This document shows, one piece after another, positions 1 to 6,312 of a DNA stretch of 6,847 nt. Numbering within the stretch: the stretch's first letter is position 1; each line of letters opens with the position of its first letter. Source of the DNA: an uncultured Lysobacteraceae bacterium (GTDB taxonomy: Bacteria; Pseudomonadota; Gammaproteobacteria; Xanthomonadales; Rhodanobacteraceae); assembly GCA_946482585.1 (NCBI GenBank), contig CAMLSI010000293.1, forward strand, positions 1 through 6,847. Reading direction: 5' to 3'. A model generated the notes under the pieces. The model did not search any database. It saw nothing but the letters and a program-made list of their open reading frames with translations, and was not told the DNA's origin. A program made the position numbers and the translations under genes.

Positions 1-135
1 GTGCGCTGGCCCAGGGCGGCGGCATGGGTCGCGCGCGTCGAGGCTGTGCCCGCACCCCTCGAGATAGTCGTAGAGGTTTGCCGCGAGCTGCGCGTTGTCT
101 TCGATGATCAGAATGGACAATGATTCTTTGTTCAC
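1..135 (-). CDS. Response regulator, receiver-domain N-terminus (partial, runs off the left edge)
   Basis: Only the first 45 codons are in the window. The start chosen is the GTG at 133-135, giving MNKESLSILIIEDN and then a helix ending in LYDYLEGCGHSLDA. This is the first beta strand and first helix of a CheY-like receiver domain. The acidic pair E12-D13 is the usual Mg2+-binding pair; the phosphorylated Asp and the output domain lie outside. The LxxNLYDYL wording is typical of OmpR/PhoB-type transcriptional regulators, but the output domain is unseen, so that subclass is inference. The gene starts 11 bases after the stop of the LpxO-like gene and is probably the last visible part of the efflux operon. 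The final 13 residues (from about R34) are rich in Arg, Pro and Cys and do not resemble the second strand and helix of a receiver. A one-base shift gives a more plausible ATHAAALGQR, so a frameshift or a sequence-end error is possible. No strong ribosome-binding site precedes the GTG. Confidence 0.75.
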   Translation of the reverse strand, partial: MNKESLSILIIEDNAQLAANLYDYLEGCGHSLDARDPCRRPGPAH

Positions 136-146
136 GATGCCTGCGC

Positions 147-926
147 CTATGACGAACGATCCGAACGCGCCGCCTGCCGCTTCGGGACCGCAAGATTCCT
201 CCGCCGCGAACCGCCCCGCCACACCGAGCATAGGCTCCGGAGCGTGCGCCGGAGGATTCCGGCCGGCCAGTCGACCTCGCAGATCAGGATCAGCAGCAGT
301 TCGTCGGTCCCGTTCTTTGCGACATAGGGAAGCGCCTCGTCGAACACGAAGTCTTCCCCGTTGCGCCATCGTAATCGGGTTCCGTCGACGCTGATGAAGC
401 AGCGTTCGGAATCCGGTGTCGCAAGGCCCAGGTGATAGCGCAGCGTGCGTGCCCGAGGGTCCGGCGGCAGGCTCAGCTCGGTATCGGCCGGCAGCACGCA
501 GAGCATCGCCGCGCGGATGCCGGGCACCTGCGCGAGCAATCCGACCGTTTCCGGACACAGGCGCCGCGCGCAACGATGCGACGCGCCCTGCCAGGTCACG
601 ACGAATTTCCCCCAGCCGCGCCGGCAGAGCGCGCGGAGTCCGCAGTGGCCATGCCCGATCGAGGTGAGCCGCGTCGTCGCGTCGAGTTCGCCGGCCCGAT
701 GCAACGCGAGCGCCTCGTCGCGGATCTGCGTCCAGCGTTCGCGGATCACGGCGATGCCGTCGAGATAGCCGGCGTCGCGGATGGGCGGCCGCGCGAACCG
801 CGACGACAGCACCTGCAAGGTGTCGACGAAAGCAGAACGCGGCAACCGGTCCTTCTTCGCGCGCAGCAGGGCGAAAACCGGTGCGCATACGACGATCATG
901 GCCAGGGCCAGCAGATAGGTGTTCAT
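147..926 (-). CDS. LpxO/aspartyl-asparaginyl beta-hydroxylase-like membrane protein with a degenerate active site
   Basis: This is a 259-residue protein starting at the ATG at 924-926. A GGGAG five bases upstream supports that start over the GTG six bases earlier. Residues 1-22 form one hydrophobic membrane anchor (YLLALAMIVVCAPVFALL). The rest matches the Asp/Asn beta-hydroxylase family that includes LpxO, the Fe(II)/2-oxoglutarate enzyme that hydroxylates the secondary acyl chain of lipid A. Recognisable blocks are IRDEALAL, RRGWGKF, a W-x-G / LCPETV block, RYHLGLATP (163-171), then a VDG...W..GEDFVFDE block and ICEVDWP. However, the family motif PHRDP reads LPPDP (His to Pro154), the second metal-binding His reads Tyr201, and the Arg of T-D-x-x-R-L-I-L reads Leu211. 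These correspond to the two iron ligands and the 2-oxoglutarate-binding Arg, so catalysis by the usual mechanism looks impossible. The frame is intact, with no stops. The gene sits 18 bases after the RND gene and 11 before the response regulator, so it is co-transcribed. Possible roles, as inference only, are a lipid-A-binding or regulatory pseudoenzyme. The family call is firm; the function is unknown. Confidence 0.85.
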   Translation of the reverse strand: MNTYLLALAMIVVCAPVFALLRAKKDRLPRSAFVDTLQVLSSRFARPPIRDAGYLDGIAVIRERWTQIRDEALALHRAGELDATTRLTSIGHGHCGLRALCRRGWGKFVVTWQGASHRCARRLCPETVGLLAQVPGIRAAMLCVLPADTELSLPPDPRARTLRYHLGLATPDSERCFISVDGTRLRWRNGEDFVFDEALPYVAKNGTDELLLILICEVDWPAGILRRTLRSLCSVWRGGSRRRNLAVPKRQAARSDRSS

Positions 927-931
927 CGCCA

Positions 932-936
932 CTCCC
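932..936 (-). promoter_or_regulatory. Ribosome-binding site of the LpxO-like gene
   Basis: GGGAG on the minus strand lies five bases before the ATG at 924-926. It overlaps or directly abuts the alternative GTG at 930-932, so it decides the start in favour of the ATG. Confidence 0.6.
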
Positions 937-944
937 GCGCGTGG

Positions 945-3900
945 TCAAGCCTCTCGTGAAAGGTCGCCGCCCGACGGACCGGACGTGTCTGCGCGAAGAT
1001 GGGTCTCCGCGACGGCCTCGCCACGTTCGGAGCCGATGCGCTGCCACCGCCGCCTCATCCATCCGACCGCATCATCGACGTGGCTGTAGGCCACCGGGAT
1101 CACGAGCAGACACAGTACGGTCGACGTGACGAGCCCGCCGACCACGACGATGGCCATGGGCGCGCGGAAACTCGGATCGGCGCCGGCACCGAGCGCGATC
1201 GGCAGCATCCCCGCGCCCATCGCGATCGTCGTCATCACGATAGGCCGCGCGCGTTTGCGGCAGGCATCGACGATCGCGTCGCGACGATTCATGCCGTGAT
1301 CGCGCCGGGCGATGACGACGTAGTCGACGAGCAGGATCGCGTTCTTCGTGGACACACCCATGAGCATGATCAGGCCGATCATCGAAGGCATCGAGAGGCT
1401 CGATCCGGTCACGAGCAGCGCGAGGAACGCACCCGGCAGCGACAGCAGCGGCGCGACGAGCACGGTCAGCGGCTGCGCGAAGTCTTTCAGCAGCAGCACG
1501 AGGACCGCGTAGACGCAAACCACGCCCGCGAGCATGGCGAGCGCGAAACCGGCGGCGAGCTCGCCCATCGCTTCCACGCCGCCGGCCGCCTGCTGCGTCA
1601 CGCCGTACGGAAGATGGCGCAGGCTCGGCAGCGCGGCGGCGGCATGCTCGATGGCGCCGAGCGGCCGGTCGCCGAGTTCGGCCGCGACCGTGACGTTGCG
1701 GACACGGTCGTAGCGCGTGATCTCCGAAGGTCCGCTGCGGATCTGCAGATCGGCGACGCTCCCGAGCGGAACCGGCCCGCGCGCACCGGGCACCGGCAGC
1801 CGGCGCAAGGTGTCGAGGTCGGCGCGGCCGCTGTCGGCGAGCTTCACGACGATCGGAACCTGACGTTCGCTCAGATTCAACTTCGGAAGATCCTGGGGGT
1901 AGTCGCCGGCCGTCGCGATCCGCAGCGTTTCGGCGATCGCCGCCGAGTTCACGCCGAGGTCCGCGGCGCGCGCGAAATCCGGACGTATGACGAGTTCGGG
2001 CCGTACGAGGCTGGCCGAGGACGACACCGCGCCGATACCGGAGATGCCGCGGAGCTCGCGCTCGACCACGCTCGCATGCTGCGCGAGCCGATCGCCGTCT
2101 TCGGCAGCCAGCACGAGCTCGTAGCGGCTGTTGCCATCGTCCATGCCGACACGAACGCGCACACCCGGCAAACGCAGCAGCCGTTCGCGCAGTTCGCGTT
2201 CGACGACCTGCCGCGTGCGCCCGCCGCGGTCGCTGCGCGGCGCGAGGTTCACCGTGAGGACGGCATGCGTCACGCCGGTCAAGGCCGCCCCGGGCCCGTC
2301 GGGTCCGGCGGAAGCGCCGGAACCGCCGATCGCCGTATAGACCGACACCAGGTGCGGAATCCCGCTCAGGATCCGGCGCCCGCGTTCGGCCGCCGCGCGC
2401 GTGTCCTCGAGCGTGCTACCCGGCGGCAGCGTGATTCTCACCTGCGTCTGATCGGCGTCGTCCGGCGGCATGAATTCGCCGCGCAACACGGCGACGACGG
2501 CCAGGCCCGCGGCGATCAGCAGCGCTGCGGCCGCCATCGTCGCGCCGCGATGCCGCAGGCAGGCGCGCACGCCGACCAGATAGTGCGCGATCCAGCGCGG
2601 TTCGCCGCGCCGTGCCGTCGGCGCCTCGAGCAGATACGCCGCCATCGTCGGCGTGATCATGCGGGCGACGACGAGCGAGAAGAACACGGCGACGGCCGCA
2701 GTCCAGCCGAACTGCACGAAATACCTGCCGACGATGCCGTCCATCAGCGACGTCGGCAGGAATACGGCCACCAGCGTGAACGTGGTCGCGATGACGGCGA
2801 GCCCGATTTCGTCGGCGGCGTCGACCGCGGCGCGAAACGGCGTCTTCCCCATCAGCCGATGCCGTTCGATGTTCTCGATCTCGACGATCGCATCGTCGAC
2901 CAGCACGCCGATCACGATCGACAACGAGAGCAGGGATACCGTGTTGAGCGAGAAACCCATGAGCTGCATGAGGGCGAACGTGGGTATCGCCGACAACGGC
3001 AGCGCGACGGCTGCGATCAGCGTCGCGCGGCCGTCGCGCAGGAAGCAGAACACGACGAGCACCGCGAGCACCGCGCCTTCGAGCAGCAGCAGCATTGAAC
3101 CGTCGTAGTTCTCGACGATCGGAGCGACATAGTTCACCGCTTCGCTGAACGTGATTTCCGGATGCGCGCGCGCGAGCTCGCCGATCGCGGCGCGCGCGGC
3201 CTCGGCGACCTCGATTTCGCCGGCACCGCGCGCTCGGAGGATATCGAACGCAACGACGGGCCTGCCGTCGAGCAGCGCCGCGCTGCGCCGCTCGGCGACC
3301 GTATCCGAAACCGTCGCGATCTGATCGATGCGGACGCGACGTCCGTCGCCGAGCGCCACATCGAGCGCGGCAATGCCGCGCGCGGAGGCAACCGTCGCGA
3401 TCGTGCGTACGGATTGCTCCGCGCCGCCGACGGCGGCGCGTCCTCCCGAGGCCTCCTGCTGAAGCTGGCGGATTTGCAGCGAGACGTCGGCCGCCGTCGC
3501 GTTCAATGCGAGCAGTCGGTCCGGATCGAGCGCGACACGCACCTCGCGATCCGCGCCGCCGACGCGCACTACCGCGCCGATGCCCGGCTCCGCGCGCAAG
3601 CGCCGGCGAACGCGATCGTCGACGAACCACGACAGCGCCTCGTCGTCGAGCCGCGCCGACGACAGCGCATAGGTCATGACCGGCGCGCTCGCGAGCTCGA
3701 CCCTGCGGATCACCGGATCCTGCAAACCCGCGGGAAGCTCCGCGCGCGTTCCCGACACCGCATCGCGCACGTCGTCGATGGCTTCCTGCACGGGCTTTCC
3801 GATCTGGAACTCGGCGGTGATCGTCGCGACGCCGTCGGTCAGCGTGGTCTTGATGTGCTTGATGCCGCGGAGCGGGGCGAGCGCATCCTCGATCTTGCGT

Positions 3901-4097
3901 GCGACATCGCTCTCGAGCTGCGGCGGCGACGCACCCGGGAGCGACGCCGTGACGGTCACGATCGGAAAGTCGATATCGGGAAAATTCTGCACCTTCATCG
4001 CGAAGAACCCGACCAGACCGGCGAAGGTCAGCAGGATGAACAGCAAGGCCGTTGCGACCGGATTCCGGATCGACCAGTACGACACATTGAGGTTCAT
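945..4097 (-). CDS. RND-family multidrug efflux permease (HAE-1 type)
   Basis: This complete 1050-residue pump has the normal length for AcrB-like transporters. It is the inner-membrane proton/drug antiporter of a tripartite exporter. The N-terminus (SYWSIRNPVATALLFILLTFAGLVG) is the first membrane helix. Two large periplasmic loops follow, at roughly 35-330 and 540-840, each followed by a block of membrane helices (about 335-490 and 850-1005). The proton-relay residues are present: Asp401-Asp402 in GVLVDDAIVEIEN (helix 4) and Lys918 in GVSTKNAILLVDY (helix 10). The pump therefore looks active. The DD pair and drug-type wording fit HAE-1 rather than heavy-metal pumps. Late blocks such as RPIVMTTIAMGAGMLPIALG and DPSFRAPMA are typical of one-gene HAE-1 systems in proteobacteria. 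The start ATG overlaps the adaptor stop (ATGA, 4094-4097), implying translational coupling. About 40 hydrophilic residues trail the last helix and have no recognised role. The substrate cannot be read from sequence. Confidence 0.97.
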   Translation of the reverse strand: MNLNVSYWSIRNPVATALLFILLTFAGLVGFFAMKVQNFPDIDFPIVTVTASLPGASPPQLESDVARKIEDALAPLRGIKHIKTTLTDGVATITAEFQIGKPVQEAIDDVRDAVSGTRAELPAGLQDPVIRRVELASAPVMTYALSSARLDDEALSWFVDDRVRRRLRAEPGIGAVVRVGGADREVRVALDPDRLLALNATAADVSLQIRQLQQEASGGRAAVGGAEQSVRTIATVASARGIAALDVALGDGRRVRIDQIATVSDTVAERRSAALLDGRPVVAFDILRARGAGEIEVAEAARAAIGELARAHPEITFSEAVNYVAPIVENYDGSMLLLLEGAVLAVLVVFCFLRDGRATLIAAVALPLSAIPTFALMQLMGFSLNTVSLLSLSIVIGVLVDDAIVEIENIERHRLMGKTPFRAAVDAADEIGLAVIATTFTLVAVFLPTSLMDGIVGRYFVQFGWTAAVAVFFSLVVARMITPTMAAYLLEAPTARRGEPRWIAHYLVGVRACLRHRGATMAAAALLIAAGLAVVAVLRGEFMPPDDADQTQVRITLPPGSTLEDTRAAAERGRRILSGIPHLVSVYTAIGGSGASAGPDGPGAALTGVTHAVLTVNLAPRSDRGGRTRQVVERELRERLLRLPGVRVRVGMDDGNSRYELVLAAEDGDRLAQHASVVERELRGISGIGAVSSSASLVRPELVIRPDFARAADLGVNSAAIAETLRIATAGDYPQDLPKLNLSERQVPIVVKLADSGRADLDTLRRLPVPGARGPVPLGSVADLQIRSGPSEITRYDRVRNVTVAAELGDRPLGAIEHAAAALPSLRHLPYGVTQQAAGGVEAMGELAAGFALAMLAGVVCVYAVLVLLLKDFAQPLTVLVAPLLSLPGAFLALLVTGSSLSMPSMIGLIMLMGVSTKNAILLVDYVVIARRDHGMNRRDAIVDACRKRARPIVMTTIAMGAGMLPIALGAGADPSFRAPMAIVVVGGLVTSTVLCLLVIPVAYSHVDDAVGWMRRRWQRIGSERGEAVAETHLRADTSGPSGGDLSREA
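4094..4097 (-). other. ATGA stop/start overlap coupling adaptor and pump
   Basis: On the minus strand the four bases ATGA hold both the pump start ATG and the adaptor stop TGA. Such overlaps are classic signs of translational coupling, which would keep adaptor and permease levels matched. A weak AGGG nine bases upstream of the ATG, inside the adaptor gene, may assist re-initiation. Confidence 0.85.
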
Positions 4098-5272
4098 GTC
4101 GCACCGCCCTGCACTGCGCCGGCGTCCTGCGCCGCACGAGTCGCCGCGGCTTCGTCGCCAGCACGATCACTCGCCGCGTCGTCGACGATGCGCACCGTGT
4201 CGCCGTCGCTCAGGAAACCGAGCCCCGAAGCGACGACGATCTCGGATTCGGACAGTCCGGACGTGATCTCGATCCGCTCGCCGACGCGCCTTCCGAGCGA
4301 CACTTTCGTCAGGAGCACGGTCGCTGCCGGCCCGACACGCATGACATAGCTGAAACCATCGCGCAGCAGGACGGCGCGGTGAGGCAGCGTCAGCGCCGTC
4401 GAGTCGCCGACCTCGATATGGCCGCGCACGAACGCTCCCGCGCGCAACGACGGGTCGCGGGGCAGATCGACATAGACGAGACCGTTGCGTGTCGCGGCGT
4501 CGATGACCGGCGCAATCATCCGCAGCGTGCCGCGAATGACGGCGTCGCCCGGACAGGCGATTGTCGCAATCTGTCCCGGTGCGAGTTCGTCCAGGTCGTC
4601 GACGCCGACGACCGCACGCCATTCGAGCCGGCCGTCCTTGATCACCCGGAACAACTCGTCACCCGACGCCACCACGGCGCCGACCGTCGCCGTGCGCGAC
4701 GTGACGATGCCGTCGTCCGGCGCCAGCACGCGCGTCTGCCCCAATCGCAGCCGCTGCCGTCGCTCCACCGCACGCGCCGCATCGAGCCGCGCACGCGCCG
4801 TCGCTGCCGCGACCGCGTACTGGTTCACCTGCTGCGCCGACATCGCACCGGTGACGTCGAGATGCTTCGCGCGTGCCGCGTTCGCGTCGGCCTCGAGCAC
4901 GGCGGCCTGCGCCTGCGCGACCGCCGCGACCGCTTCCGCGAGTTCGGCTTGGACGAGCTCCGCATCGAATCGCGCCAGCAGCTGCCCCCGCCGCACCGCG
5001 TCGCCGACATTCACCGCGACCTCGACCAGCCGCAGCCCGCTCGACTCGGCACCGACGCTGGCCTCCTGCCACGCGGCGATGGTTCCGGTCACCGCCACCC
5101 GCAGCGGCAACCTGGACACTTCCGCGCGCGTCACGGTGACCGACAACACCGGCGCCGGGTGCGCGTTCCCGTCCGCAGGCTCGCCGCGGCGAACGGCGAC
5201 ACCGATGCCGACCAGACCGGTGAAAATTATCGCAAAAGCAACTATTGCGCCCGCTGTTCGGCCTGGCTTCAT
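4094..5272 (-). CDS. RND efflux periplasmic adaptor (membrane fusion protein)
   Basis: This 392-residue HlyD/AcrA-type adaptor links the RND pump to an outer-membrane channel. From the chosen ATG (5270-5272), residues 8-27 form an N-terminal membrane anchor (AGAIVAFAIIFTGLVGIGVA). There is no lipobox Cys, so it is anchored by the helix rather than by lipid. The two lipoyl half-motifs are at about 84-103 (EVAVNVGDAVRRGQLLARFD) and 182-210 (VLAPDDGIV...GDELFRV). An Ala/Glu/Arg-rich coiled-coil hairpin lies between them (105-178). A beta-barrel domain follows from about 215 to 290, then a membrane-proximal domain (about 295-362) and a hydrophilic Ala/Asp tail. The start is uncertain: in-frame ATGs at 5320 and 5407 would add 16 or 45 non-hydrophobic residues. 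I prefer 5272 because it places the anchor right at the N-terminus and has GAGG 11 bases upstream. The stop overlaps the RND start by four bases. Confidence 0.92.
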   Translation of the reverse strand: MKPGRTAGAIVAFAIIFTGLVGIGVAVRRGEPADGNAHPAPVLSVTVTRAEVSRLPLRVAVTGTIAAWQEASVGAESSGLRLVEVAVNVGDAVRRGQLLARFDAELVQAELAEAVAAVAQAQAAVLEADANAARAKHLDVTGAMSAQQVNQYAVAAATARARLDAARAVERRQRLRLGQTRVLAPDDGIVTSRTATVGAVVASGDELFRVIKDGRLEWRAVVGVDDLDELAPGQIATIACPGDAVIRGTLRMIAPVIDAATRNGLVYVDLPRDPSLRAGAFVRGHIEVGDSTALTLPHRAVLLRDGFSYVMRVGPAATVLLTKVSLGRRVGERIEITSGLSESEIVVASGLGFLSDGDTVRIVDDAASDRAGDEAAATRAAQDAGAVQGGAT

Positions 5273-5320
5273 CCGGAAACGATCCTCGACCCTCGAAGCC
5301 GGTCCGACGTCGATCGTCAT

Positions 5321-5347
5321 GCGGCCATTCCGGCCGGAAAAGGCCGC
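5321..5347. repeat. Composite inverted repeat (possible operator or leader hairpin)
   Basis: The core TTCCGGCCGGAA (5328-5339) is a perfect 12-base palindrome. It is flanked by GCGGCC (5321-5326) and its complement GGCCGC (5342-5347), with one base on the left and two on the right as spacers. It lies directly before the alternative adaptor ATG at 5320 and 48 bases before the preferred start. It could be a repressor operator or an mRNA hairpin. The sequence alone does not decide, and GC-rich DNA forms short palindromes readily. Confidence 0.4.
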
Positions 5348-5388
5348 GAGTTGCGCCGGATGATGGAGCCCGGGTGTCGTGGAAATGT

Positions 5389-5415
5389 CGCGCCCGAGAT
5401 AAGCCATCGGGCGCG
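5389..5415. repeat. 9-bp perfect inverted repeat with 9-base spacer
   Basis: CGCGCCCGA (5389-5397) and TCGGGCGCG (5407-5415) are exact complements around the spacer GATAAGCCA. The size and symmetry fit a dimeric regulator site, or a hairpin in the transcript. It overlaps the most upstream in-frame ATG of the adaptor (5405-5407), which argues that this ATG is not the real start. No U-run follows on either strand, so it is not an intrinsic terminator. Confidence 0.45.
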
Positions 5416-5507
5416 CCGCCTTGCCGCCGGAACAGCCGGCACGGGAGCCTCGCTACGAGCCTACGGCTTGCGCCGGCGGTTCCAGGGCTTGCTCACGACC
5501 ATCCATG

Positions 5508-5527
5508 TCGCAGCGATTCGCAGCGAT
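5508..5527. repeat. Perfect tandem 10-bp repeat
   Basis: TCGCAGCGAT occurs twice back to back (5508-5517 and 5518-5527). Each unit contains the odd-centred palindrome TCGC-A-GCGA. The one-helical-turn period is the geometry used by OmpR/PhoB-type regulators, which bind direct repeats. It lies about 235 bases upstream of the adaptor start. A role as a binding site for the operon's own response regulator is inference only. Confidence 0.5.
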
Positions 5528-5687
5528 CGTAGACGACGCGAGGTGGTCCAGCCCCTTCCGCCCGGAATTGTCCGGCCTCGCACTGGCGACCGCAGCAGGT
5601 TGGGCGACGCCTCTGAATCGGCGTGGCGATGCCGGCACAGGAAGATGCGCTTCAACCGACGGCCGCCGCGAACCCTCGTGCGCGCGG

Positions 5688-6242
5688 TCACCAGATCAAG
5701 TCGTCGGGCACCTGGAACTGGGCGTAGTACGCATCGTCTTCGGAGCTCGTGGCTGGAGGCTCGGCGTCCGCGCTCTGGCCGTGATCGAGCACGATCATCG
5801 CAGCGTCGCGTTCTCGCACCTTGTCGGCGGCCGCGCGCGGCAACAACTCGAAGCGTTCGTCCAGGCGCACGATCACGAGCGCGCCGCTGGACAGTTTCAT
5901 ACGCAGATCCTTGCTGACCAGCAGCGTGCGGATCGTGCCGTCGACGCTGAAGCGGTACTCGCTTTCGCCCGTACGCGGCACTTTCCTGTCCTCGATGATC
6001 TGACGCGCCTGAGCACGAAGTTCGGCAACGCGTGCCTGCGCTTTGCGCTCCGCCGCGAGCGCGCGGTCACGTTCGACCTTCTCGGCCCGCGCCCGCTCGG
6101 CCTCCCACTGGATCCCGTTAGGCGCCGACGGCGCCTTGGAATGCCGGGCCTTGTTCTGCTCGCGCGCGATCTCCGCCACTTTGGACTTCTTGACCAGGCC
6201 CGCCTTGAGCAGCTGTTCCTGGAGAGGATTCCCCTTCGCCAT
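5688..6242 (-). CDS. yaiL: DUF2058 / YaiL-family protein
   Basis: This 184-residue soluble protein starts MAKGNPLQEQLLKAGLVKKSK, the hallmark N-terminus of the DUF2058 (YaiL, COG3122) family. These proteins have been called nucleoprotein or polynucleotide-associated, but no reaction is established. Residues about 44-88 are Ala/Arg/Glu-rich and likely form a long charged helix or coiled coil. A compact beta-rich domain follows (about 95-137: EYRFSVDGTIRTLLVS, then ALVIVRLDERFELLP). The tail is acidic and ends in FQVPDDLIW. The start at 6240-6242 is chosen by family resemblance. It has no ribosome-binding site, whereas the in-frame ATG at 6276-6278 has GGAGG eight bases upstream and would add 12 residues. 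The gene is divergent from ygjP. It is unlikely to be part of the efflux operon, since 415 bases separate them, but the same strand allows read-through. Confidence 0.88.
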   Translation of the reverse strand: MAKGNPLQEQLLKAGLVKKSKVAEIAREQNKARHSKAPSAPNGIQWEAERARAEKVERDRALAAERKAQARVAELRAQARQIIEDRKVPRTGESEYRFSVDGTIRTLLVSKDLRMKLSSGALVIVRLDERFELLPRAAADKVRERDAAMIVLDHGQSADAEPPATSSEDDAYYAQFQVPDDLIW

Positions 6243-6312
6243 GTCGCCGTTTCGTGTTGAGGAGTTCCGGTCCATCATACCTGCCGCCTCCACCGCCCGC
6301 CCGCCGCCGACC
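6243..6312. promoter_or_regulatory. Divergent intergenic region between yaiL and ygjP
   Basis: About 70 bases separate the two divergent starts and must hold, or overlap, both promoters unless these lie in the neighbouring genes. A TATGAT on the minus strand (6274-6279) resembles a -10 box, but no -35 is seen in the GC-rich stretch upstream. Nothing is clear on the plus strand. Confidence 0.35.
6287..6291 (-). promoter_or_regulatory. GGAGG favouring a longer DUF2058 start
   Basis: GGAGG on the minus strand is spaced eight bases from the ATG at 6276-6278, which is followed immediately by a second ATG. This is the best ribosome-binding site near the gene. It argues for a 196-residue form beginning MMDRNSSTRNGD. 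Family alignment instead favours 6242, so the start is unresolved. Confidence 0.4.

Larger units (their letters stand above)
5273..5687 (-). promoter_or_regulatory. Non-coding control region upstream of the efflux operon
   Basis: These 415 bases separate the adaptor start from the stop of the DUF2058 gene. I recognise no protein in them; short open frames on both strands give Arg/Pro-rich products with no family resemblance. The region contains a tandem 10-bp repeat, a 9-bp inverted repeat with a 9-base spacer, and a composite dyad. These are listed separately. No convincing -35/-10 pair is visible, so the promoter position is unknown. If the adaptor really starts at 5407, the right-hand part of this interval still remains as leader. 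Confidence 0.5.

Noticed and set aside
999..3098. 699-codon open frame on the plus strand
   Set aside because: It lies antisense to the RND gene. The product is Arg/His/Asp-rich with no family resemblance, a usual shadow of a high-GC gene.
2416..4170. 584-codon open frame on the minus strand in another frame
   Set aside because: It overlaps the RND gene in a shifted frame, and the product is Arg/Ala-rich low-complexity; the RND frame matches its family over its full length.
5604..5627. Stem-loop GCGACGCC / GGCGTGGC as a terminator of the DUF2058 gene
   Set aside because: Seven of eight pairs match around an 8-base loop, but there is no U-run on the minus strand and such stems are frequent at this GC content.
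5453..5691. Two small minus-strand open frames (61 and 76 codons) in the gap
   Set aside because: Both are Arg/Pro-rich without family resemblance, have no good ribosome-binding site, and overlap the tandem repeat region.
4379..5917. 512-codon plus-strand open frame across the adaptor and the gap
   Set aside because: It is antisense to the adaptor and partly to the DUF2058 gene, extremely Arg-rich, with no recognisable motifs.
6274..6279. TATGAT on the minus strand as a -10 promoter box
   Set aside because: No -35-like sequence at the right distance, and the bases are also the tandem ATGATG start candidates of the DUF2058 gene.
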